A stretch of 5,853 nt of DNA, taken from Chloroflexi bacterium UBA5177. Its GTDB lineage: Bacteria > Chloroflexota > UBA5177. The notes under the pieces are model-generated. The model was not told where the DNA came from. It made no database searches and saw only the letters and a program-made list of their open reading frames with translations. The stretch spans positions 1-5,853 of the forward strand of contig DHWR01000133.1 in NCBI GenBank assembly GCA_002413265.1, given 5' to 3'. Shown piece by piece: positions 1-4,539 of this stretch (its first letter is position 1; each line of letters begins with the position of its first letter). The position numbers and the translations under genes were made by a program.

Positions 1-159
1 GCCCATCTCGTGAAACTGATTCCCGACCCACTCACTGAGGGAAGAAGAGCTGTGCGGACTGGCGCTCAAGGTCGCGGTCCTGCTTCTTGAGTTCCATACA
101 GAGCGACCGGATGGGCGCAGCTGACAGCGACAGAAGTATGTCCGAGTCCAATGGCCCGG

Positions 160-244
160 TGGTGGGGACGGAGGGACTCGAACCCTCACGCCAAAAGGCA
201 CATGATCCTAAGTCATGCCTGTCTACCAGTTCCAGCACATCCCC
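160..244 (-). tRNA. tRNA-Leu (anticodon UAG), CCA encoded
   Basis: On the minus strand a complete class II tRNA can be folded. The acceptor stem GGGGATG (244-238) pairs with CGTCCCC (170-164) with one T-G pair. The anticodon stem is CATGA/TCATG (217-213 with 205-201) and its loop CTTAGGA gives anticodon UAG (210-208). A long variable arm GCC-TTTT-GGC is typical of leucine tRNAs, and the T arm is GAGGG-TTCGAGT-CCCTC. The discriminator is A (163) and the CCA end is encoded (162-160). It reads CUA and, by wobble, other CUN leucine codons. It is divergent from the second tRNA-Leu, 103 bases away. No clear terminator hairpin with a T run is visible downstream (bases 1-159). Confidence 0.97.
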
Positions 245-271
245 AGAAACGGGAGCACCGTCATCATTCTC

Positions 272-280
272 AGCATACCA
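272..280 (-). promoter_or_regulatory. Probable extended -10 promoter of tRNA-Leu(UAG)
   Basis: Read on the minus strand, the sequence is TGGTATGCT, an extended -10 element (TG-N-TATGCT). It would place the transcription start near base 265, about 20 bases before the mature 5' end at 244. No good -35 hexamer is seen at 16-18 bases, which fits an extended -10 promoter. The same TGGTA opening occurs in the two other candidate promoters of this window. The call rests on motif and position only. Confidence 0.5.
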
Positions 281-286
281 AATAGG

Positions 287-296
287 GGTCGCGACC
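287..296. repeat. 10-base perfect palindrome between the divergent tRNA-Leu promoters
   Basis: GGTCGCGACC is its own reverse complement. It lies in the -35 zone of the minus-strand promoter and upstream of the plus-strand promoter, so it is placed where a dimeric regulator could act on both tRNA genes. A 10-base palindrome in GC-rich DNA can arise by chance, so the regulatory reading is only a possibility. Confidence 0.3.
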
Positions 297-320
297 TCGG
301 CTCGATTCCGCCCCCCAGCG

Positions 321-329
321 TGGTACAAT
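321..329 (+). promoter_or_regulatory. Probable extended -10 promoter of tRNA-Leu(UAA) and the four-Cys ORF
   Basis: TGGTACAAT is an extended -10 box (TG at 321-322, hexamer TACAAT at 324-329). The predicted start is near 336, about a dozen bases before the mature tRNA 5' end at 348. There is no convincing -35 hexamer. The promoter would drive the tRNA and, since no terminator separates them, also the small protein gene directly behind it. Confidence 0.6.
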
Positions 330-347
330 CGCCGGACCTTCACGGGG

Positions 348-434
348 GCCGACGTGGCGGAATTGGCAGACGCAGGGGACTTAAAATCCCCTGGCCCTAG
401 GGCCGTGTGGGTTCGAGTCCCACCGTCGGCACCA
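348..434 (+). tRNA. tRNA-Leu (anticodon UAA), CCA encoded
   Basis: This is a complete class II tRNA. The acceptor stem GCCGACG (348-354) pairs with CGTCGGC (424-430). The anticodon stem GGGGA/TCCCC (375-379 with 387-391) encloses the loop CTTAAAA with anticodon UAA (382-384). A long GC-rich variable arm follows, then the T arm GTGGG-TTCGAGT-CCCAC, discriminator A (431) and encoded CCA (432-434). It decodes UUA and UUG. The last base of CCA is also the first base of the AGGAG ribosome-binding site of the next gene, so 3' processing of the tRNA and the start of that messenger are physically linked. Confidence 0.98.
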
Positions 435-438
435 GGAG
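434..438 (+). promoter_or_regulatory. Ribosome-binding site touching the tRNA CCA end
   Basis: AGGAG lies 6 bases before the ATG at 445. Its first A is the final A of the encoded tRNA CCA. Endonucleolytic release of the mature tRNA would leave a messenger beginning with GGAG directly before the start codon, with a trimmed Shine-Dalgarno sequence. Translation of the small ORF may therefore depend on whether the joint transcript has been processed. Confidence 0.6.
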
Positions 439-444
439 CGAGCC

Positions 445-633
445 ATGTCGGAAGCCGACTACTTTGACGAGAATTGCGAGAACTGTATACACCTGACCCC
501 GGAAGACCTGTGCGGCAACAGCCTGTCGCCGTATCATGGCCGTCCAATGGTCTATAGAGATGGAGAAGAGGTCCTGCAAACCGGTTGGTGCGAGTACTGG
601 AAGGCCGCTGCCCAAGCTCCGGAATCGGCGTAG
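445..633 (+). CDS. Small four-cysteine protein, putative metal-binding, function unknown
   Basis: This 62-residue protein has ATG and AGGAG at ideal spacing and begins 10 bases after tRNA-Leu(UAA). It contains exactly four cysteines, C11, C14, C23 and C49, in the layout C-x2-C-x8-C-x25-C, with the last one in a Trp-Cys-x-x-Trp context (W48, W52). The N-terminus is acidic. There is no signal peptide or membrane segment, so it is probably cytosolic. The CxxC...C...WC layout resembles small zinc- or Fe-S-binding proteins that are widespread but mostly unnamed; I do not recognise a specific family. It is likely co-transcribed with the tRNA, since no terminator or promoter lies between them. Its compact size, good ribosome-binding site and regular Cys pattern support a real gene. 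Confidence 0.75.
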   Translation: MSEADYFDENCENCIHLTPEDLCGNSLSPYHGRPMVYRDGEEVLQTGWCEYWKAAAQAPESA

Positions 634-660
634 GGACTCTGGCCGAATTCGTGTCAAGTA

Positions 661-669
661 TGGTAATCT
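661..669 (+). promoter_or_regulatory. Probable extended -10 promoter of the infC operon
   Basis: TGGTAATCT matches an extended -10 box (TG at 661-662, hexamer TAATCT at 664-669). The predicted start is near 676, giving a leader of about 50 bases that begins right at the hairpin 680-700. It shares the TGGTA opening with the two tRNA promoters in this window. No good -35 hexamer is apparent at 16-18 bases upstream. Confidence 0.5.
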
Positions 670-679
670 CTGAATAGTC

Positions 680-700
680 GCAGCGACGGCTTGTCGCTGC
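680..700 (+). promoter_or_regulatory. infC leader hairpin (5' structure or weak terminator/attenuator)
   Basis: GCAGCGAC (680-687) pairs perfectly with GTCGCTGC (693-700) around the loop GGCTT. It is followed by a T-rich but interrupted stretch (701-713) and then by the infC ribosome-binding site. It could weakly terminate transcripts arriving from the tRNA/four-Cys unit, protect the 5' end of infC mRNA, or take part in autoregulation. The broken T tract makes it a poor intrinsic terminator, so I call it a regulatory structure. Confidence 0.5.
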
Positions 701-715
701 TTCTCTGTGTTTTCT

Positions 716-720
716 GGAGG
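716..720 (+). promoter_or_regulatory. Ribosome-binding site that fixes the AUC start of infC
   Basis: GGAGG lies 8 bases before ATC at 729. In this frame there is no ATG, GTG or TTG between the upstream stop (675-677) and base 882, which is well inside the conserved IF3 N-domain. The position of this site therefore singles out ATC 729 as the initiation codon. Confidence 0.75.
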
Positions 721-728
721 GAAAGCCC

Positions 729-1292
729 ATCTCAACAAAAGATCTGCGTGTTAATAATCAGATTCGGGCCCGAGAGGTCCGCCTGATTGGTCAGAATGCC
801 GAACAGTTAGGAATAGTCTCGCTCCCGCGCGCGCTTGATATCGCTCGTAACGAAAACCTCGATCTGGTCGAGGTAAGCCCGATGGCTCAGCCCCCGGTCT
901 GCAAAATCCTGGATTATGGACGGTACAAGTACGAGCAGACCCGCAAAGAGCGAGAAGCCAAAAAGACCCAGAAGACGCAGACGCTCAAAGAGATGCGCCT
1001 CTCGCCCAGAATGAATGAGCACGATCTTGGCTTCAAGACCAAGCTCATCCAGGACTTTCTCCAGGAGGGCGACAAGGTAAAAGTGACGCTTCGCTTTAGA
1101 GGGCGCGAAAATGCCCATCCTGAGATCGGACGCACCGTGCTCGACGAGGTGGTCAAACGGCTCGACGGCATGGCTCTGGTCGAGAGGACTCCGTTGCTCG
1201 AAGGACGCGCCATGACCATGATCCTTAGTCCCGTCCCTCCCAAGGTTCCACCAAAGCCCAAGACGCAGCCGCCCGCGGCCGCGACCCAGTAA
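729..1292 (+). CDS. infC: Translation initiation factor IF-3, with AUC start codon
   Basis: IF3 binds the 30S subunit, prevents premature 50S joining and checks the initiator tRNA-start codon match. The 187-residue product has the IF3 N-domain (about residues 5-75, with [15 protein letters not shown] early and [14 protein letters not shown] at 57-70), a charged linker and the C-domain (about 87-168, containing [14 protein letters not shown]). It ends with an unusual tail of some 20 residues rich in Pro, Lys and Ala. The first in-frame ATG (882) would remove 51 residues of the N-domain and is surely not the start. The ATC at 729 sits 8 bases behind GGAGG and yields the usual IF3 N-terminus. 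In Escherichia coli infC starts with AUU and IF3 represses its own translation through that poor codon; AUC here implies the same control. CTG at 705, 714 or 744 are less likely starts. It is the first gene of the operon. Confidence 0.95.
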   Translation: MSTKDLRVNNQIRAREVRLIGQNAEQLGIVSLPRALDIARNENLDLVEVSPMAQPPVCKILDYGRYKYEQTRKEREAKKTQKTQTLKEMRLSPRMNEHDLGFKTKLIQDFLQEGDKVKVTLRFRGRENAHPEIGRTVLDEVVKRLDGMALVERTPLLEGRAMTMILSPVPPKVPPKPKTQPPAAATQ

Positions 1293-1303
1293 GGACACCT
1301 GCG

Positions 1304-1516
1304 TTGCCCAAGATCAAGACTCACCAGGCGACCGCCAAAAGAATAAAAGTGACCGGAACCGGCAAGATCCTGCGTAGCAAGGGCTTTCAGAACCACAAGA
1401 AAGCTGCCAAATCCAAGAGGTCTCTGCGCAAGATGGACGACATGCTGCCCACGTCCGCGGGCGTAGCGCGTCGCATTCGGAAGCTCGTGCCGGGCCTCAA
1501 GGTCAGGAAGGGCTGA
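1304..1516 (+). CDS. rpmI: 50S ribosomal protein L35, TTG start
   Basis: L35 is a small, very basic protein of the large ribosomal subunit. The 70-residue product begins with the family signature [20 protein letters not shown] and includes the typical Lys/Arg-rich core and a conserved KSKRSLRK segment (residues 37-44). The TTG start directly precedes the invariant Pro-Lys, and AAGGA (1291-1295) lies 8 bases upstream, overlapping the infC stop. There is no alternative ATG that keeps the conserved N-terminus. The gap to infC is 11 bases and that to rplT is 4, as usual for infC-rpmI-rplT operons. Confidence 0.97.
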   Translation: MPKIKTHQATAKRIKVTGTGKILRSKGFQNHKKAAKSKRSLRKMDDMLPTSAGVARRIRKLVPGLKVRKG

Positions 1517-1520
1517 GCTC

Positions 1521-1877
1521 ATGCCGCGTGTAAAGGGCGGACCGCACACCCGCCGTCGACATAAAAAAGTATTGAATCTGGCTGCCGGCCAGCGTGGCTC
1601 GCGAAGCCGTCATTTTCGCTCTGCCAATGAGGCGATGCTTAAGTCCCTCGCGTATGCCTATCGAGACCGCAGGCAGCGCCGCAGGGATATGCGATCTCTG
1701 TGGATCGTGCGGATCAATGCCGCAGCTCGATCCCATGGCCTTAGCTATAGCCAATTCATGCATCTGCTCCACGAGTCGAATATCGGCCTCGATCGCAAGA
1801 TGCTGGCAGACCTCGCCGTGCGCGAGCCGGACGTATTTGAGCAGATCGTGCAAGGGGTCAAGCCCCCGGCCGCATAG
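1521..1877 (+). CDS. rplT: 50S ribosomal protein L20
   Basis: L20 binds 23S rRNA early and is needed to assemble the large subunit; in several bacteria it also represses the infC-rpmI-rplT operon. The 118-residue product has the canonical start MPRVKGG, a long basic N-terminal helix (residues about 8-65) and the globular C-domain, including WIVRINAAARSHGLSYSQFM (61-80), with the usual length. The ATG follows an AGGAAGGG ribosome-binding site inside the end of rpmI. The stop TAG shares its G with the GTG of the next gene, so translation of the methyltransferase is probably coupled. I see no obvious L20-binding mimic in the short infC leader. Confidence 0.97.
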   Translation: MPRVKGGPHTRRRHKKVLNLAAGQRGSRSRHFRSANEAMLKSLAYAYRDRRQRRRDMRSLWIVRINAAARSHGLSYSQFMHLLHESNIGLDRKMLADLAVREPDVFEQIVQGVKPPAA

Positions 1878-2686
1878 TGCGGCTTACCAGCACTCAGAAT
1901 CCGATCGTCAAGTACGTACGGTCGCTTGAGCGTGCCACTGTTCGGAAGTCGGAGGGTGCCTACCTCGTAGAAGGCATTCGCCTGACAAATGAAGCGCTCG
2001 CCGCTGGCCAGATCGCTACTCACCTGCTCTACGACCCTTCCTTACTGGAACGTACGGAGGAGGGTTTGATCCTCTTGAGCCGCCTCACTGACTGGTATGC
2101 GCCAAGGTACGAAGTCACCGGTCACATTCTCGAAGCCGTGTCCGAAACCGAAACTCCCGCCGGAATCGTGGCAGTCCTGAAACGTCCTCCTGAGCCGGAC
2201 ATCGATCAACTTCGTGGTGCTCGGTTCGGAGTGGTGCTGGATCGCGTCTCCGACCCCGGCAACGTCGGTACCATTCTGAGAACGGCCGCGGCCGTCGGAG
2301 CCGACTACGTCACTGCCGCTCCTGGGACGGTGGACCTCTACTCTCCCAAATCCGTGCGAGCAGGCATGGGCGCACATTTTCGCCTGGCCGTTTTCTCAGC
2401 CGAGTGGAGCCGGCTCACTGACGTGCTTCGAGGGGTTACCGTCGTAAGCTGTGATTCGCATGCCAAAAGGTCTATCTACGAGGCGGAGTGGCCTTTTCCG
2501 CTGGCCCTGGTTGTCGGGAGCGAAGCGCACGGGCTGTCGGAGGAGGCCGCCTCAATCTCTAAGGACGCGGTTCGCATTCCCATGGCGCCGGGCGTAGAAT
2601 CGCTGAACGCCTCAGTTGCCGCTGGCATAGTGATGTACCAGGCCCTCGGCCGGGGCATTGACAAATCCGACATGCGTTACACATGA
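1877..2686 (+). CDS. 23S rRNA 2'-O-ribose methyltransferase, SpoU/TrmH (TsnR-like) family
   Basis: The 269-residue product is a SPOUT-fold, SAM-dependent enzyme that methylates a ribose 2'-hydroxyl, most likely on 23S rRNA. An N-terminal RNA-binding domain of the L30e/substrate-binding type covers about residues 5-100, starting with the family-typical Ser-x-Gln-Asn-Pro. The SPOUT domain follows with motif 1 (LDRVSDPGNVGTILRTAAAVG, about 121-141, N129 and R135), motif 2 (VGSEAHGL, 213-220) and motif 3 (IPMAPGVESLNASVAAG, 234-250, N244). The knotted SAM pocket is complete, so it should be active. GTG at 1877 overlaps the rplT stop by one base (TAGTG) and gives the right N-terminus. Genes of this family commonly lie between rplT and pheS. 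The exact target nucleotide cannot be read from sequence. Confidence 0.93.
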   Translation: MRLTSTQNPIVKYVRSLERATVRKSEGAYLVEGIRLTNEALAAGQIATHLLYDPSLLERTEEGLILLSRLTDWYAPRYEVTGHILEAVSETETPAGIVAVLKRPPEPDIDQLRGARFGVVLDRVSDPGNVGTILRTAAAVGADYVTAAPGTVDLYSPKSVRAGMGAHFRLAVFSAEWSRLTDVLRGVTVVSCDSHAKRSIYEAEWPFPLALVVGSEAHGLSEEAASISKDAVRIPMAPGVESLNASVAAGIVMYQALGRGIDKSDMRYT

Positions 2687-3303
2687 CCGCTTTGCACGTA
2701 CTAGCAGGTGGCACACCCGAAGAGGAGAGGATGGAAGACGCCCCAGACGCAGGCGCCCTCACCGTACAGACAGAAGAGCACGGGGATGCGTTCATTGCCG
2801 AGGCGGCGAAAACCAATCCAGGAGCCTTCGGGGAGCTGTACGAGCGGTACTACATCCGCGTGTACCGGTATGTCTATCACCGTCTGGGCAACCAGACCGA
2901 CGCCGAGGACGTAACAGCACTCGTTTTTATGAAGGCTCTCGAAGCGCTCTCCACCTACCAGCCAAGGCGCAATAGTTTTGCGCCGTGGCTGTTTCGCATA
3001 ACTCGCAATGCAGTGATCGACCACTACCGGCGCAGCCGGAAGCAGAGCCCCATCGAGGACGCGGAACACGTGACCAGCGGCGTCGACCCCATGACGTCGG
3101 CGCTCAACGACGAGCAGCGCCAGGAGCTTCGATCTCTGCTCCAACATTTATCACCGGATCAGCGGGACGTCGTGCTCATGCGATATTCCGCCGACCTGAC
3201 TTTCACTGAAATCGCGTCTGCGCTTCAGAAAAATGAGCCGGCCATACGGATGCTGCTGCATCGGGGGCTTCGCAAGCTCAAGACGGTGATGGACGATGAA
3301 TAA
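2683..3303 (+). CDS. ECF-type RNA polymerase sigma factor (sigma-70 family)
   Basis: The 206-residue product is a two-domain sigma factor that should direct RNA polymerase to stress or envelope promoters. Sigma region 2 covers about residues 46-119, with a DAED motif (73-76) and APWLFRITRNAVIDHYRR (100-117). After an acidic linker, region 4 (about 147-200) holds a helix-turn-helix around LTFTEIASALQKNEPAIRML (172-191). The ATG at 2683 overlaps the stop of the methyltransferase (ATGA). A second in-frame ATG at 2731 follows the purine-rich stretch GAAGAGGAGAGG and would shorten the product by 16 poorly conserved residues, so the start is uncertain. The last 8 bases overlap the next gene, as in sigma/anti-sigma pairs. 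No self-recognised GGAAC-type promoter was found upstream. Confidence 0.92.
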   Translation: MTALHVLAGGTPEEERMEDAPDAGALTVQTEEHGDAFIAEAAKTNPGAFGELYERYYIRVYRYVYHRLGNQTDAEDVTALVFMKALEALSTYQPRRNSFAPWLFRITRNAVIDHYRRSRKQSPIEDAEHVTSGVDPMTSALNDEQRQELRSLLQHLSPDQRDVVLMRYSADLTFTEIASALQKNEPAIRMLLHRGLRKLKTVMDDE

Positions 3304-4066
3304 TTTCGACGTCGATCTGGACGTCCAGTCCGTTGATCAGCGACTCAGGTCTCTGGCTCGAGAGCTTCCGGTCGACTCAGCCCACAAACAGCTGCTTCGA
3401 AATCAGCTGCTGCGGCGTCACGGCGAGCTCCTGACGAAGTCGCATAGCGGCGGACTGCTATCGCGCCTTCAGAGAATGAGACGGTTGACACTGGTGGCCC
3501 CTGCCGCCCTCTCTGCTGCCGTGATTGCCGGCCTCGTCATTGTCGGACTGCAGGTCAGCGGGCAACAGCACGCTCAGCCGGCGGATGCCCAGCGACTTTC
3601 CGAAGCGGCAGTGGTCCGCACGGTGCCCACCATTACCGGCTGGAGGGCCACCGTTACCCGATACCGCTCCAACTCGACCGATGCCAGCGTTGCTCCGTTT
3701 TCGTTTCCAAAAAATGTGTGGTGCTACATCGCGAAGTACAACGGCAAGCCCTATCCGATGCTCTACGTTCGCAACTATGCGAAAGCCGTTCCGACGAAGT
3801 GGCAGTGGGCGTTCGTTCAGCTGCCGACCGCGCTGGTCGAGAAGCGCACTCAGGTGCTGAGCGCACACAAAGTGATCGACGGCACCGCTGCCCTCGGTGT
3901 CCGGTTCGCGCTTACCCATGGCAATGCTGTCGATCGGGTCGAGGCTACTGCCTGGGTCGACGTTTCCACCGGCAGAATCCTGTCCCTCGAGCGTCAGGTA
4001 TTCAAGAACGGATCTTTGACGGAGGACGACTGGGCTCAGTATCAGTACAGCGGTCTCAACCGATGA
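3296..4066 (+). CDS. Single-pass membrane protein, putative anti-sigma factor
   Basis: This 256-residue protein has no family that I recognise by sequence. A charged cytoplasmic N-domain (1-62), predicted helical with Leu/Arg repeats, precedes one membrane segment (about 63-87). The Arg residues before it (R60, R62, R63) fit an N-in, C-out orientation. The remainder (about 90-256) is an extracytoplasmic domain of mixed beta type ending with AWVDVSTGRILSLERQVF (219-236), loosely reminiscent of LolA/RseB-like folds. Its start lies 8 bases inside the sigma gene, the layout typical of an anti-sigma factor made with its sigma factor. The N-domain lacks the HxxxCxxC zinc motif of ZAS anti-sigmas; the only cysteine is C143, outside. 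Binding of the sigma factor by the N-domain and sensing by the outer domain are inferred from context and topology. Confidence 0.75.
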   Translation: MNNFDVDLDVQSVDQRLRSLARELPVDSAHKQLLRNQLLRRHGELLTKSHSGGLLSRLQRMRRLTLVAPAALSAAVIAGLVIVGLQVSGQQHAQPADAQRLSEAAVVRTVPTITGWRATVTRYRSNSTDASVAPFSFPKNVWCYIAKYNGKPYPMLYVRNYAKAVPTKWQWAFVQLPTALVEKRTQVLSAHKVIDGTAALGVRFALTHGNAVDRVEATAWVDVSTGRILSLERQVFKNGSLTEDDWAQYQYSGLNR

Positions 4067-4521
4067 GACGGAGAAGCTTGCTCGCGGCCCTGCTCGTGCT
4101 GTTGGCTCAGACAGTGGGCGCGACCGTGGCCAGCGCGGCCCTGCCGCCGCCCCCTCCAGCCCCGCCTGACTGCAAGACGTGCATCGGCCCGCCTCCCCCA
4201 CCAACCCCGTTGCCGACCGTAGCTCCGACGCTCCTTCCATCGCAGCCATCGGTCGACGTTCATCTTGCCCCCACGCACGTCTCTCGCGGACATGCCGCGA
4301 AAGTACAGGTGCAAGCTCCGCAGGACGCAACGGTGTCGGTCGCAATCCGTTACAAGGGAACGAAGACCTACAAGGTCTTTCACACGAAAGTTGGCGCTTC
4401 CGGCACCGCGGTGCAGGCCTGGACGATCCCCAAGAACGCTCCTCTCGGAACCGCTCAGGTCAAAGTCGCCGTGTCCGGCACCGGAGCACCGTTTATGCTC
4501 TCGCTCATCGTCACTCGCTAG
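4063..4521 (+). CDS. Secreted proline-rich protein with a C-terminal beta-sandwich-like domain
   Basis: The 152-residue product starts with a clear Sec signal peptide: MRRR, a hydrophobic core (about 5-20) and a VASA-A cleavage site near residue 25. A proline-rich linker (27-63) carries two poly-Pro runs around a Cys-x2-Cys pair (C37, C40). Residues about 64-152 alternate polar and hydrophobic positions like an Ig/fibronectin-type or carboxypeptidase-regulatory-like beta domain, with an ASGT turn and a WTIPKNAPLGTAQVKV stretch (120-135). No catalytic motif is seen. It is likely extracytoplasmic, perhaps wall-associated. The ATG overlaps the preceding stop (ATGA), so it belongs to the sigma/anti-sigma unit and might be a sensed or co-regulated envelope component. 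The cysteine pair might form a disulfide, bind a metal or link to a partner. The exact function is unknown. Confidence 0.8.
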   Translation: MRRRSLLAALLVLLAQTVGATVASAALPPPPPAPPDCKTCIGPPPPPTPLPTVAPTLLPSQPSVDVHLAPTHVSRGHAAKVQVQAPQDATVSVAIRYKGTKTYKVFHTKVGASGTAVQAWTIPKNAPLGTAQVKVAVSGTGAPFMLSLIVTR

Positions 4522-4538
4522 CCGGACTCCGGCCGGAG
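4521..4538 (+). promoter_or_regulatory. Alternative hairpins at the start of the Rsm22-like gene
   Basis: The intergenic bases can fold as GCCGG-ACT-CCGGC (4521-4533), leaving the GGAG (4535-4538) free, or as the perfect palindrome CTCCGGCCGGAG (4527-4538), which pairs CTCC with that GGAG. The two folds exclude each other. The GGAG is only 1 base before the TTG start, so initiation here is likely weak and dependent on ribosomes ending translation at 4519-4521. No T run follows, so this is not an intrinsic terminator. Confidence 0.35.
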
Positions 4539-4539
4539 C

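Noticed and set aside
1..159. Possible gene ends: a plus-strand frame ending at 88-90 and a 21-codon minus-strand ORF (97-32)
   Set aside because: Neither shows a recognisable protein, ribosome-binding site or useful length. The plus-strand frame might be the tail of a gene outside the window, but this cannot be judged.
87..467. Plus-strand open frame of 126 codons over both tRNAs
   Set aside because: It covers both tRNA genes and overlaps the start of the better supported four-Cys gene; the peptide again reads like translated tRNA.
32..730. Minus-strand open frame of 232 codons across both tRNA genes and the infC leader
   Set aside because: It runs through both tRNA genes and three promoters. 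Its peptide GTRTHTALGPGDFKSPASA is the familiar spurious translation of antisense tRNA-Leu seen in databases.
914..1549. Long minus-strand frames opposite infC-rpmI (also 807-1298)
   Set aside because: They are shadows of clearly conserved genes on the plus strand, without ribosome-binding sites or recognisable products.
3458..4345. Minus-strand frame of 295 codons opposite the membrane and secreted protein genes
   Set aside because: The plus-strand proteins have a membrane segment, a signal peptide and coupled starts; the minus-strand product is Arg-rich, without recognisable domains.
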